Of a stretch of DNA of 32,360 nucleotides, positions 1 to 7,946 are shown piece after piece. The DNA comes from Streptomyces sp. NRRL F-5727 (lineage in GTDB: Bacteria > Actinomycetota > Actinomycetes > Streptomycetales > Streptomycetaceae): NCBI RefSeq assembly GCF_000719555.1, contig NZ_JOGX01000069.1, positions 1 through 32,360 of the forward strand. Direction: 5' to 3'. A program made the position numbers and the translations under genes. Every line of letters starts with the position of its first letter. Positions within the stretch are counted from its first letter, which is position 1. The notes under the pieces were generated by a model. It was not told the origin of the DNA. It worked only from the letters and a program-made list of their open reading frames with translations, and did not search any database.

Positions 1-395
1 GGGGAGGGGGTCGCGGTCCGGGTGGGGGTGGGCGTGGGCTCGGGCTTCGGGGAGGCCGTGGTCTTCTTCGGCGCCGGGGCGCTCGTGCCCGGACGCGCCG
101 GCGTGTCCGCCGGGGTGCGGGTCGCCCCGCCCTGGGTGGTCAGCTCCGGGGTCTGCCGGGTCTCCGCGGTGGTCGGCCGGCTGCTGCCCACGCTGCCCGC
201 GGTGAGGGTCTCCCCGCCGGGGAGGAGACCGGTGGCGACCGCGGCGGCGCCGACGGCGACCGCAGCCGAGGCGCCGATCAGTCCGTTGCGCACGGGGTGG
301 CGCCGCCTGCGGCGCGTACCCCCCTGACCGCGGTCGGTGCCGGTCGCGTAGTCTGCCTCGGCGGGCGCGGCGCCGGAGCGACGGTGGCGTCCCAT
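1..395 (-). CDS. N-terminal part of a membrane-anchored or exported Pro/Thr-rich protein (partial)
   Basis: The reverse strand reads an open frame from ATG at 395 to the window edge, about 131 codons, with a strong RBS (GGGAGG about 8 nt upstream). The N-terminus is short and basic, with five consecutive Arg at about residues 28-32. A hydrophobic Ala/Val/Gly segment follows at about 38-59 and would serve as a signal anchor. The rest is a low-complexity linker rich in Thr, Pro, Ala and Lys, including repeated PTPTPT-like units near the edge, as expected for a wall-spanning stalk. The catalytic or binding domain lies outside the window. In Streptomyces the gene beside this acylphosphatase often encodes a CAP (SCP-like) domain protein with the same architecture. 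That identity is an inference from gene order and cannot be seen here. Confidence 0.7.
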   Translation of the reverse strand, partial: MGRHRRSGAAPAEADYATGTDRGQGGTRRRRRHPVRNGLIGASAAVAVGAAAVATGLLPGGETLTAGSVGSSRPTTAETRQTPELTTQGGATRTPADTPARPGTSAPAPKKTTASPKPEPTPTPTRTATPS

Positions 396-419
396 CTGCC
401 CTGCCTCCCTGAGCTGGCT

Positions 420-445
420 CTTTGCTGGATCTTTGCGGCCTTTGC
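420..445. repeat. three direct copies of CTTTGC upstream of the leftward gene
   Basis: CTTTGC occurs at 420-425, 431-436 and 440-445, i.e. GCAAAG three times on the strand of the leftward gene, within 50 nt of its start. Spacings are 11 and 9 nt, close to a helical turn, which would suit a repeated protein-binding site in the 5' leader or promoter. Function unknown. Confidence 0.4.
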
Positions 446-583
446 TTTCGGCATGGATCGGCACGGAGCGTGACGCTGCGTACGGATGGCCGAAAGGTGT
501 GCACCCGTGTGGGTGAGGCGCATTCCGTCGGACTGTACGCCATGGGAAGCCGCCGCGACGTGCTGTTCGGGCAATCCGCCCGC

Positions 584-589
584 TAGCGT
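584..589 (+). promoter_or_regulatory. -10-like hexamer TAGCGT, possible leaderless start for acylphosphatase
   Basis: TAGCGT lies 6 nt before the ATG at 596. Transcription starting about 7 nt past the hexamer would begin at the start codon. No Shine-Dalgarno sequence is visible in front of the gene. No convincing -35 element is seen, so this is tentative. Confidence 0.4.
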
Positions 590-595
590 GCAGCC

Positions 596-877
596 ATGAG
601 CGACGACGTACGGATGACCGCCTGGGTGCGCGGGCGAGTACAGGGAGTGGGCTTCCGCTGGTTCACCAGGGCAAACGCCCTGGAGATCGGTGAGCTCAAG
701 GGCTTCGCCCTGAACCTCGACGACGGCCGGGTGCAGGTGGTGGCCGAGGGGCCGAGTGACAATTGCCACCGCCTCCTCGACTGGCTGCGGTCCGATGACA
801 CGCCCGGCCGCGTGGACGGCGTCACCGAGATATGGGGCACCCCCCGCGGCGGCTACGACGGCTTCGCCATCCGCTGA
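596..877 (+). CDS. acyP: acylphosphatase
   Basis: The 93-residue product has the usual acylphosphatase length. It would hydrolyse the carboxyl-phosphate bond of acyl phosphates in the cytoplasm. The N-terminal signature [13 protein letters not shown] (residues about 12-24) supplies the phosphate-binding loop and the catalytic Arg. The second signature, here [17 protein letters not shown] (about 36-52), carries the conserved catalytic Asn. The ATG at 596 places the signature at the normal distance from the N-terminus. It is monocistronic: the leftward gene diverges from it and a hairpin terminator follows at 900. There is no obvious RBS, and a -10-like TAGCGT sits 6 nt upstream. Confidence 0.93.
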   Translation: MSDDVRMTAWVRGRVQGVGFRWFTRANALEIGELKGFALNLDDGRVQVVAEGPSDNCHRLLDWLRSDDTPGRVDGVTEIWGTPRGGYDGFAIR

Positions 878-899
878 CCCGCACCTCCGGGACCCTCCG

Positions 900-950
900 C
901 CGGCCCTCCCTCCGGACGCTCCTCACGGGCGCCGGGCGGAGGGCCGGTTT
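900..950 (+). terminator. hairpin terminator after acylphosphatase
   Basis: CCGGCCCTCC (900-909) pairs perfectly with GGAGGGCCGG (938-947). A further CCGG/CCGG pair lies inside, separated by a 2x2 internal loop, and TTT follows at 948-950. The T tract is short, as is common in Streptomyces. Confidence 0.65.
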
Positions 951-1130
951 CGCGCGGATGAACGCCGGTGAACAGGGGAAGCGCCTGGTGGTTGCCAAGT
1001 TTCGACACTCGTGCAAGGCTTCCCGGGTAAGGATGATCGCCACGCCCCCGGGCAACGGGTCGAGAGGTGCCGCCGCCTGCGACGCGGCCGCGAACTCCCC
1101 GTCTGCCGGGCCGTCCGGCGCGTGATCGTG

Positions 1131-1157
1131 TTGACCGTCAAACTTTTTGGTGAGACT
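1131..1157 (+). promoter_or_regulatory. candidate promoter for the coiled-coil gene
   Basis: TTGACC at 1131-1136 is followed after 15 nt by GAGACT (1152-1157), resembling the HrdB consensus TTGACN/TAGRRT with a short spacer. The -35 hexamer is embedded in a quasi-palindrome, TTGAC-C-GTCAA (1131-1141), which could be an operator. The RNA leader would be about 130 nt. Confidence 0.4.
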
Positions 1158-1296
1158 CTGGAAGCCCCGCGCACCTTAGCTGTGTGGCAGTAGAACACCG
1201 GCACGACTCAGGTACTGCCGAGCACCGCGGGTGCGAATCCATCCCTCACGACCCAACCGCAATCGGTCGGTCACTCAGTGTGGAGGACCACTCATC

Positions 1297-1515
1297 ATGG
1301 CAAAGGCGCTTCTCGGTTACGTCGGCGGCTCCGACCCGCGACTCCTCGCCGAGATGCGACGGCTCCAGCAGCGCGTCCAGGACCTGGAATCCGAGCTCGT
1401 ACGGATCCAGACCGAGAACGACGCGCTCAGCGCTGCCGCCGCTCAGCACCAGGGCGAGACGCTGCTCGACCGCATCGACCTCGACGTACCCCAGGCAGAG
1501 CCTGCGCTCACCTGA
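1297..1515 (+). CDS. small coiled-coil protein, conserved hypothetical
   Basis: The ATG at 1297 is preceded by GGAGG with good spacing (tggaggaccactcatc), which decides this start over an in-frame ATG at 1231. The product is 72 residues: a short N-terminal MAKALLGYVGG segment, a Leu-rich amphipathic heptad stretch (about residues 17-47: LLAEMRRLQQRVQDLESELV, then IQTENDALSAA), and an acidic tail. It looks like a homodimeric coiled coil and has no recognisable catalytic motif. It sits just ahead of smc but is separated from it by a terminator, so it is its own transcription unit. I do not recognise a characterised family. A role in DNA or chromosome organisation would be guesswork from position. 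Confidence 0.8.
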   Translation: MAKALLGYVGGSDPRLLAEMRRLQQRVQDLESELVRIQTENDALSAAAAQHQGETLLDRIDLDVPQAEPALT

Positions 1516-1557
1516 CACCCGGCCCCGAGGGCTTCAGGTGGGAACAGCTGAATAGGC

Positions 1558-1590
1558 AAGGGGCGCTTCGGCGTCCCTTCTTTTCTTCCC
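1558..1590 (+). terminator. rho-independent terminator with UUCG loop
   Basis: AAGGGGCGC (1558-1566) pairs with GCGTCCCTT (1571-1579), with one G-U wobble, around a TTCG tetraloop. A T-rich run (cttttcttcccc) follows. It ends the transcript of the small coiled-coil gene before smc. Confidence 0.8.
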
Positions 1591-1679
1591 CCTCGTCACC
1601 GTCTCTTCCCCTCGCGTCCCACCCCTGCTCACCCGAGGGTCTGCCCTGCGCGATCACGGGCGAAACGCGACACCCCGGG

Positions 1680-1685
1680 TAGAGT
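1680..1685 (+). promoter_or_regulatory. -10 hexamer TAGAGT, probable leaderless smc start
   Basis: TAGAGT matches the HrdB -10 consensus TAGRRT and ends 7 nt before the GTG start of smc. Transcription would therefore begin at or next to the start codon. No Shine-Dalgarno sequence is present and no clear -35 is seen. Confidence 0.5.
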
Positions 1686-1692
1686 CCCGGGG

Positions 1693-4600
1693 GTGCACCT
1701 CAAGGCCCTGACGCTCCGCGGATTCAAGTCGTTCGCCTCCGCCACCACGCTGAGGTTCGAACCCGGAATCACCTGTGTCGTCGGGCCCAACGGCTCCGGC
1801 AAGTCCAACGTCGTGGACGCGCTCTCCTGGGTCATGGGCGAACAGGGCGCCAAATCGCTGCGCGGCGGCAAGATGGAGGACGTCATCTTCGCCGGCACCA
1901 CCGGGCGGCCCCCGCTCGGCCGTGCCGAGGTCTCGCTCACCATCGACAACTCCGACGGCGCCCTGCCGATCGACTACGCCGAGGTCACCATCACCCGGAT
2001 CATGTTCCGGGGCGGCAGCAGCGAGTACCAGATCAACGGCGACACCTGCCGGCTGCTCGACATCCAGGACCTCCTCTCCGACTCCGGCATCGGCCGCGAG
2101 ATGCACGTCATCGTCGGGCAGGGGCAGCTCGACTCGGTGCTGCACGCCGACCCCATGGGCCGCCGCGCCTTCATCGAGGAGGCCGCCGGCGTCCTCAAGC
2201 ACCGCAAGCGCAAGGAGAAGGCGCTGCGGAAGCTCGACGCGATGCAGGCCAACCTCGCCCGCGTCCAGGACCTCAACGACGAACTGCGCCGGCAGCTCAA
2301 ACCGCTCGGCCGGCAGGCCGCCGTCGCCCGCCGCGCCGTCGTCATCCAGGCCGACCTGCGCGACGCCCGCCTCCGCCTCCTCGCCGACGACCTCGTCCGC
2401 CTCCAGCGCGCCCTGCACACCGAACTCGCCGACGAGGCAGCCCTGCTGGCCCGCAAGGAGACCACCGAGGAGGAGCTGCGCACCGCCCTCGCCCACGAGT
2501 CCGCGCTGGAGGCCGAGGTACGCGCCCTCGCCCCGCGCCTCGAACGCGCCCAGCAGAGCTGGTACGCCCTCTCCCAGCTCGCCGAACGCGTCCGCGGCAC
2601 GATCTCCCTCGCCGACGCGCGCGTGAAGAGCGCCACCGACGCCCCCGCCGAGGAGCGCCGCGGCCGCGACCCCGAGGACCTGGAGCGCGAGGCCGCCCGC
2701 GTTCGCGAACAGGAGGCCGAACTCTCGGCCGCCCTGGAGGCCGCCGAACGGGCCTTGGAGGACACCGTCGAGCACCGGGCCGAACTGGAACGGGCCCTCG
2801 CCGCCGAGGAACGACGCCTCAAGGACGCCGCCCGCGCCCTCGCCGACCGCCGCGAGGGCCTCGCCCGGCTGCACGGCCAGGCCAACGCCGCCCGCTCCCG
2901 CGCCGCCTCCGCCCAGGCCGAGATCGACCGGCTCACCGCCGCCCGCGACGAGGCCGCCGACCGGGCCGTCGCCGCCCAGGAGGAGTACGAGCAGCTCAAG
3001 GCCGAGGTCGACGACCTCGACGCCGCCGACACCGCGCACGGCGAACGGTACGAGGAGGCCCGCCGCGCCCTCGCCGACGCGGAGGCCGCGCTCGGCGCCG
3101 CCCGCGAGAGCGCCGCCGACGCCGAGCGCCGCCGGGCCGCCACCCGCGCCCGGCACGACACCCTCGCGCTCGGACTGCGCCGCAAGGACGGCACCGGCGC
3201 CCTCCTCGCCGCCGGCCTCACCGGGATCCTCGGCCCCGCCGCCGAACTCCTCACCGTCACCCCCGGATACGAGGTCCCCGTCGCCGCCGCGCTCGGCGCC
3301 GCCGCCGACGCCCTCGCCGCCGACGGCCCCACCGCCGCCGCCGAGGCCCTCCGCCTCCTCCGCAAACAGGACGCCGGCCGCGCCACCCTGCTCCTGACCT
3401 CGGCCGAACACACCCCGACCCCGCTGCCCCCGGGCGCCGTGCCCGCCACGGCACTCGTCTCCGGCCCCGCCGGCCTGCTGGGCTCCGTCCACCGGCTGCT
3501 CGACGGGATCGCCGTCGTCGACGGCCTCGACGAGGCCCGCGACCTCGTCCGCGCCCACCCCGGGCTCACCGCCGTCACCGCCGACGGCGACCTCCTCGGC
3601 GCCCACTGGGCCCAGGGCGGCTCGGCCGGCGCGCCCAGCCTCCTCGAAGTACAGGCCCAGGTCGACGAGGCCGCCGCCGAACTCGCCGAACTCGCCGTCC
3701 GCTGCGAGGAGGCGGCCCGCGCCAAGGAGGAGGCCACCGAGCTCCGCCGGGCCCGCGCCGCCCGCGTCGAGGAGCTCGACGCCCTCCGGCGTACCGCCGA
3801 GAAGGAGAAGGCGTCCGTCGCCCAGGCCCTCGGACGGCTCGCCGGCCAGGCCAGGGGAGCGGCCGGCGAGGCCGAGCGGACCGCCGCCGCCGTCGCCCGC
3901 GCCCAGGAGGCCCTGGAACGCGCCGGCGCCGAGGCCGAGGAGCTGGCCGAACGGCTGCTCGCCGCCGAGGAGACACCGGCCGAGGAGGAACCCGACACCT
4001 CCGTCCGCGACCGCCTCGCCATCGACGGGTCCAACGCCCGCCAGACCGAGATGGAGGCCCGCCTCCAGGTCCGCACCCACGAGGAGCGGGTCAAGGGCCT
4101 GGCCGGCCGGGCCGACTCCCTCGACCGGGCCGCCCGCGCCGAACGGGACGCACGCGCGCGTGCCGAGCAGCGCCGCGCCCGGCTCCGCCACGAGGCCCGC
4201 GTCGCGGGTGCGGTCGCCGCCGGAGCCCGTACCCTCCTCGCCCACATCGAGGTCTCCCTGGACCGGGCCGAACACGAGCGCGCCGCCGCCACCGCCGCCC
4301 GCGCCGACCGGGAGCAGGGCCTCGCCGCCGCCCGCGCCCGCGGCCGCGAGCTCAAGACCGAGCTCGACAAGCTCACCGACTCCGTCCACCGCGGCGAGGT
4401 CCTGGGCGCCGAGAAACGGCTGCGGATCGAGCAGCTGGAGGCGAAGGCGCTGGAGGAGTTCGGCGTCGAGCCGGGCGCCCTCACCGCCGAGTACGGACCC
4501 GACCAGCCCGTCCCGCCCTCGCCCCCCGCCGACGGCGAGAGCCTCCCCGACACGGCGTCCGACAGCGGCTCCGCCGGGGACGACCCGCGCAACCAGCCCC

Positions 4601-5256
4601 GCCCGTTCATCCGTTCGGAGCAGGAGAAGCGGCTGAAGGCGGCCGAGCGCGCCTACCAGCAGCTCGGCAAGGTCAACCCGCTGGCCCTGGAGGAGTTCGC
4701 GGCCCTGGAGGAGCGGCACCGCTTCCTCTCCGAGCAGCTGGAGGACCTGAAGAAGACCCGCGCCGACCTGCTTCAGGTCGTGAAGGAGGTCGACCAGCGG
4801 GTCGAGCAGGTCTTCACGGAGGCGTACCGGGACACCGCCCGCGAGTTCGAGGGCGTCTTCTCCCGCCTCTTCCCGGGCGGCGAGGGCCGGCTGGTGCTCA
4901 CCGACCCCGACAACATGCTCACCACCGGCGTCGAGGTGGAGGCCCGCCCGCCGGGCAAGAAGGTCAAGCGGCTCTCGCTGCTCTCCGGCGGCGAGCGCTC
5001 CCTGACCGCCGTGGCCCTGCTGGTGTCGATCTTCAAGGCCCGGCCGAGCCCCTTCTACGTCATGGACGAGGTCGAGGCGGCGCTCGACGACACCAACCTC
5101 CAGCGCCTGATCCGGATCATGCGCGAGCTCCAGGAGTCCTCGCAGCTCATCGTGATCACCCACCAGAAGCGCACGATGGAGGTCGCGGACGCGCTGTACG
5201 GGGTCTCCATGCAGGGCGACGGCGTCTCCAAGGTGATCAGCCAGCGGCTCCGCTGA
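1693..5256 (+). CDS. smc: chromosome segregation protein SMC
   Basis: The 1187-residue product has the classic SMC architecture and would act as the ATPase core of the bacterial condensin (with ScpA/ScpB) in nucleoid organisation and segregation. The N-terminal ATPase half begins HLKALTLRGFKSFA with Walker A GPNGSGKS (31-38). Long Ala/Glu/Arg-rich coiled coils follow, broken by a hinge at about 505-650. The C-terminal half carries the ABC signature LSGGE (1097-1101) and Walker B FYVMDE (1121-1126). An acidic Pro/Ser-rich insertion at about 935-975 precedes the C-terminal head. The GTG at 1693 is chosen because the conserved N-terminus starts there. There is no RBS, and a TAGAGT -10 just upstream suggests a leaderless mRNA. 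Confidence 0.98.
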   Translation: MHLKALTLRGFKSFASATTLRFEPGITCVVGPNGSGKSNVVDALSWVMGEQGAKSLRGGKMEDVIFAGTTGRPPLGRAEVSLTIDNSDGALPIDYAEVTITRIMFRGGSSEYQINGDTCRLLDIQDLLSDSGIGREMHVIVGQGQLDSVLHADPMGRRAFIEEAAGVLKHRKRKEKALRKLDAMQANLARVQDLNDELRRQLKPLGRQAAVARRAVVIQADLRDARLRLLADDLVRLQRALHTELADEAALLARKETTEEELRTALAHESALEAEVRALAPRLERAQQSWYALSQLAERVRGTISLADARVKSATDAPAEERRGRDPEDLEREAARVREQEAELSAALEAAERALEDTVEHRAELERALAAEERRLKDAARALADRREGLARLHGQANAARSRAASAQAEIDRLTAARDEAADRAVAAQEEYEQLKAEVDDLDAADTAHGERYEEARRALADAEAALGAARESAADAERRRAATRARHDTLALGLRRKDGTGALLAAGLTGILGPAAELLTVTPGYEVPVAAALGAAADALAADGPTAAAEALRLLRKQDAGRATLLLTSAEHTPTPLPPGAVPATALVSGPAGLLGSVHRLLDGIAVVDGLDEARDLVRAHPGLTAVTADGDLLGAHWAQGGSAGAPSLLEVQAQVDEAAAELAELAVRCEEAARAKEEATELRRARAARVEELDALRRTAEKEKASVAQALGRLAGQARGAAGEAERTAAAVARAQEALERAGAEAEELAERLLAAEETPAEEEPDTSVRDRLAIDGSNARQTEMEARLQVRTHEERVKGLAGRADSLDRAARAERDARARAEQRRARLRHEARVAGAVAAGARTLLAHIEVSLDRAEHERAAATAARADREQGLAAARARGRELKTELDKLTDSVHRGEVLGAEKRLRIEQLEAKALEEFGVEPGALTAEYGPDQPVPPSPPADGESLPDTASDSGSAGDDPRNQPRPFIRSEQEKRLKAAERAYQQLGKVNPLALEEFAALEERHRFLSEQLEDLKKTRADLLQVVKEVDQRVEQVFTEAYRDTAREFEGVFSRLFPGGEGRLVLTDPDNMLTTGVEVEARPPGKKVKRLSLLSGGERSLTAVALLVSIFKARPSPFYVMDEVEAALDDTNLQRLIRIMRELQESSQLIVITHQKRTMEVADALYGVSMQGDGVSKVISQRLR

Positions 5257-5274
5257 CCCCTCCCCGGCTTCACT

Positions 5275-5291
5275 TCTTCAAGCAATGAAGA
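5275..5291. repeat. small inverted repeat after smc
   Basis: TCTTCA (5275-5280) and TGAAGA (5286-5291) form a 6-bp inverted repeat around AGCAA. It is too AT-rich and short to be a convincing terminator. It may be an additional protein-binding site at the edge of the glcP control region. Confidence 0.35.
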
Positions 5292-5309
5292 TCACTTGCC
5301 CTCATGCTT

Positions 5310-5381
5310 GGTAAAAGTCATATGACATCACCTATTGACTTCAAAACTTGAACGCATAGTCTCTGCAACGTTGCTTTTACC
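5310..5381 (+). promoter_or_regulatory. operator cluster around the glcP promoter
   Basis: An 8-bp inverted repeat, GGTAAAAG (5310-5317) and CTTTTACC (5374-5381), is centred on the promoter spacer. Two perfect 10-bp palindromes lie just inside it: GTCATATGAC (5317-5326, upstream of the -35) and GCAACGTTGC (5365-5374, over the predicted start point). GCAACGTTGC has the central CG typical of LacI-family operators. The region is clearly more AT-rich than the rest of the window. The regulator is not encoded here. Confidence 0.6.
5335..5362 (+). promoter_or_regulatory. vegetative promoter of glcP
   Basis: TTGACT (5335-5340), a 16-nt spacer and TAGTCT (5357-5362) give the best match to the HrdB consensus in the window. 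Predicted start is near 5369, giving a leader of about 90 nt. Confidence 0.75.
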
Positions 5382-5458
5382 TTCATGTGGTGGGCGGCGC
5401 GAAGGTATGCGCCACTGGAAGCCACTTGCAAGGGCTGTTCCCGCACCGAGGAGTCCAT

Positions 5459-6892
5459 GTGACCGACACCGCGCAGGCCCCCACGCCGCCGCCTTCCGAA
5501 GGAAGGGCGGCGCATCCGGACCACCTCGGCCATGTCATCTTCATCACCGCCTCCGCGGCGATGGGCGGCTTCCTCTTCGGCTACGACAGCTCCGTCATCA
5601 ACGGCGCCGTCGAGGCCATCCGCGACCGGTACGACATCGGCTCCGGCACCCTCGCCCAGGTCATCGCCATCGCCCTGATCGGCTGCGCCATCGGCGCCGC
5701 GACCGCCGGCCGGATCGCCGACCGCATCGGCCGCATCCGCTGCATGCAGATCTCCGCCGTCCTCTTCGCCGTCAGCGCCGTGGGCTCCGCCCTGCCCTTC
5801 GCCCTGTGGGACCTGGCCCTCTGGCGGATCGTCGGCGGCTTCGCCATCGGCATGGCCTCCGTCATCGGCCCCGCCTACATCGCCGAGGTCGCCCCCGCCG
5901 CCTACCGCGGCCGCCTCGGCTCCTTCCAGCAGGCCGCCATCGTCATCGGCATCGCCGTCTCCCAGCTCGTCAACTACGGCATCCTCCAACTCGCCGACGG
6001 CGACCAGCGCGGCGAGATCGGCGGCCTGGAGGCGTGGCAGTGGATGCTCGGCGTGATGGTCGTCCCCGCCGTCCTCTACGGCATGCTCTCCCTCGCGATC
6101 CCCGAGTCCCCCCGCTTCCTCATCTCCGTCGGGAGGATCGACCGGGCCAAGGAGGTCCTCGCCGAGGTCGAGGGCCACGGCGTCGACCTCGACCACCGCG
6201 TCGCCGAGATCGACCGGGCCATGCGCAGCGAGCACAAGTCCACCTTCAGGGACCTGCTCGCCGCCGGCAGCCGCTTCCGCCTCCTGCCCATCGTCTGGGT
6301 CGGCATCGGACTCTCCGTCTTCCAGCAGCTCGTCGGCATCAACGTCGCCTTCTACTACTCAGCGACGCTCTGGCAGTCCGTCGGCATCGACCCGTCGAGC
6401 TCGTTCTTCTACTCCTTCACCACGTCGATCATCAACATCGTCGGGACCGTGATCGCGATGGTCCTGGTCGACCGGGTCGGCCGCCGGCCGCTCGCCCTCG
6501 TCGGCTCCGCCGGCATGGCGATCGCCCTCGCCTTCGAGGCGTGGGCCTTCTCCGCCGACCTCGTCGACGGCAAGCTCCCCGAGACCCAGGGCGTCGTCGC
6601 CCTCGTCGCCGCCCACGTCTTCGTGCTCTTCTTCGCCCTCTCCTGGGGCGTGGTGGTCTGGGTCTTCCTCGGCGAGATGTTCCCCAACCGGATCCGCGCC
6701 GCCGCCCTCGGCGTCGCCGCCTCCGCCCAGTGGATCGCCAACTGGGCCATCACCGCCAGCTTCCCGTCCCTCGCGGACTGGAACCTCTCCGGCACCTACG
6801 TCATCTACACGGTCTTCGCCGTGCTCTCCATCCCCTTCGTGCTCCGGTACGTCAAGGAGACCAAGGGCAAGGCGTTGGAGGAGATGGGCTAA
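5459..6892 (+). CDS. glcP: MFS sugar:H+ symporter, probable glucose permease
   Basis: The 477-residue product is a sugar-porter-family transporter that would import a hexose, most likely glucose, with protons across the cytoplasmic membrane. Signature motifs include GFLFGYDSSVINGA in TM1, AGRIADRIGRIR (loop 2-3), R-G-R-L-G after TM4, PESPRFL before the central loop, QQLVGIN in TM7, DRVGRRPLAL (loop 8-9) and VKETKGKALEEM at the C-terminus. About 12 membrane segments are expected. The GTG at 5459 has GAGGAG 5 nt upstream. In Streptomyces coelicolor the gene following smc is the glucose permease glcP1, so position and sequence agree. Published work reports glucose induction of glcP, consistent with the operator-rich promoter. 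Substrate specificity is inferred. Confidence 0.9.
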   Translation: MTDTAQAPTPPPSEGRAAHPDHLGHVIFITASAAMGGFLFGYDSSVINGAVEAIRDRYDIGSGTLAQVIAIALIGCAIGAATAGRIADRIGRIRCMQISAVLFAVSAVGSALPFALWDLALWRIVGGFAIGMASVIGPAYIAEVAPAAYRGRLGSFQQAAIVIGIAVSQLVNYGILQLADGDQRGEIGGLEAWQWMLGVMVVPAVLYGMLSLAIPESPRFLISVGRIDRAKEVLAEVEGHGVDLDHRVAEIDRAMRSEHKSTFRDLLAAGSRFRLLPIVWVGIGLSVFQQLVGINVAFYYSATLWQSVGIDPSSSFFYSFTTSIINIVGTVIAMVLVDRVGRRPLALVGSAGMAIALAFEAWAFSADLVDGKLPETQGVVALVAAHVFVLFFALSWGVVVWVFLGEMFPNRIRAAALGVAASAQWIANWAITASFPSLADWNLSGTYVIYTVFAVLSIPFVLRYVKETKGKALEEMG

Positions 6893-6918
6893 TCCCCGCT
6901 GCCCCTCTCCTCACGACG

Positions 6919-6958
6919 GCTGCCCCGGCCCGAGGCTCACGCCCCGAGCCGGGGCAGC
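6919..6958. terminator. bidirectional hairpin between glcP and the leftward oxidoreductase
   Basis: GCTGCCCCGGC (6919-6929) and GCCGGGGCAGC (6948-6958) form a perfect 11-bp stem with an 18-nt loop. It overlaps the stop codon and last codons of the leftward gene and lies 26 nt after the glcP stop, so it can end both convergent transcripts. Confidence 0.7.
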
Positions 6959-7908
6959 ACCTCGTCGCAGAACAGCCGCAGACTCCGCCACCCCTCCGCC
7001 ACCGGCATCCCCCCGCACAGCGGATGCAGCACCAGGCTCTCGAGCCCCAGCTCCGCGCACTCCCCGGGCGTCACCACCCGGTAGACCCCCTCCGCCCGCA
7101 GCTCCGCCACGCTCCTCGCCGCCGACCGCACCGCTGAGCGGATGTCCTTCGACTGCCAGGAGGCGTAGGTCCGCGCCTCGTGCAGGAAGTGCTCCCCGTA
7201 CTCCGCCCAGGTCCGGTCCGGATCCTCCGACACGTGCAGCAGCGGCGTCACCGGGCCCGGCATCATCGTCCACCCCTCGGTGCCGTACTCCGCGCAGCGC
7301 TCCCGGTAGTACGCCTCCAGCTCCGGCAGGTGCGCGGACGGGAAGAACGGCAGCCCCAGCCGGGCCGCGCGCCGCGCCGCCGCCTTCGAGGAGCCCCCGA
7401 CGAGCAGCAGCGGGTGCGGGTCGGTGAAGGGCCGCGGGGTGACCCGTACCGTACGCCCCCGGTACGCGAAGGGCTCGCCCGTCCACGCGGCCAGCAGGGT
7501 CTCCAGGAGCTCGTCCTGGAGCCGCCCGCGCCGCCCCCAGTCCACCCCCCGCTCCTCGTACTCCTCCGGCCGGTAGCCGATTCCGGCCACCGTCACCAGC
7601 CGGCCCCGGCTCAGCAGGTCGAGCACCGCGATCTCCTCGGCGAGCCGTAGCGGGTCGTGCAGCGGGCCGATGACCGCGGAGACCGTGACCGCGATCCGGC
7701 GCGTGGCGCCGAAGACCGCGCCCGCGAAGACGAAGGGGGAGGGGAGCCAGTTGTTCTCCACCCCGTGGTGCTCCTCGGTCTGGACCGTGTCGACCCCGTG
7801 CCCGTCGGCGTAGGCGGCCATCTCCAGCGCGGCGCGGTACCGCTCCGCCAGGGACGCGGGGGTGGCGCGCGGGTCGACCAGGTTGAACCGTACGACGCTG
7901 AAGGCCAT
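6937..7908 (-). CDS. luciferase-like (LLM class) flavin/F420-dependent oxidoreductase
   Basis: The 323-residue product has the bacterial luciferase-like monooxygenase TIM-barrel pattern: early FNLVDPR strand, then GVDTVQTEEHHGV, the RRIAVTVSAVIGPLHDPLRLAEEIAVLDLLSRGR block, and GIGYRPEEYEERGVDW. This family uses FMN or coenzyme F420, and the substrate is unknown. The ATG at 7908 has a strong RBS (GGAGGGG, 6 nt spacing on the reverse strand). It is transcribed alone, divergent from ftsY and convergent with glcP. A perfect palindrome sits between its likely -35 and -10, so it is probably controlled by a repressor encoded elsewhere. Confidence 0.9.
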   Translation of the reverse strand: MAFSVVRFNLVDPRATPASLAERYRAALEMAAYADGHGVDTVQTEEHHGVENNWLPSPFVFAGAVFGATRRIAVTVSAVIGPLHDPLRLAEEIAVLDLLSRGRLVTVAGIGYRPEEYEERGVDWGRRGRLQDELLETLLAAWTGEPFAYRGRTVRVTPRPFTDPHPLLLVGGSSKAAARRAARLGLPFFPSAHLPELEAYYRERCAEYGTEGWTMMPGPVTPLLHVSEDPDRTWAEYGEHFLHEARTYASWQSKDIRSAVRSAARSVAELRAEGVYRVVTPGECAELGLESLVLHPLCGGMPVAEGWRSLRLFCDEVLPRLGA

Positions 7909-7946
7909 GAGGGTCCCCTCCGCGGGTGGGCTGCCGGCGAGGGGCG

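Larger units (their letters stand above)
878..1296. other. intergenic region between acylphosphatase and the coiled-coil gene
   Basis: This 419-nt gap holds the acylphosphatase terminator (900-950) and a probable promoter for the small gene at 1297. I see no coding frame with convincing codon bias or RBS. A short tRNA-like T-loop resemblance near 1230 does not fold into a tRNA. Confidence 0.6.

Noticed and set aside
22..327. Rightward 101-codon open frame at the window start
   Set aside because: It is opposite the leftward frame that has a good RBS, a signal anchor and a Pro/Thr stalk. The rightward translation is low complexity.
1180..1255. Possible tRNA suggested by a GTGCGAATCC-like T-loop
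   Set aside because: The flanking bases cannot form the T stem or acceptor stem.
1654..5163. A 1169-codon open frame antisense to smc
   Set aside because: High GC and strong codon bias in smc suppress stops on the other strand. The translation is repetitive Gly/Leu/Val/Glu without family motifs, and the sense frame is unambiguous SMC.
5235..5460. Horizontal transfer as the cause of the AT-rich patch before glcP
   Set aside because: The flanking genes have normal host codon use and conserved order, and the patch is short and rich in promoter elements, so a regulatory explanation is simpler.
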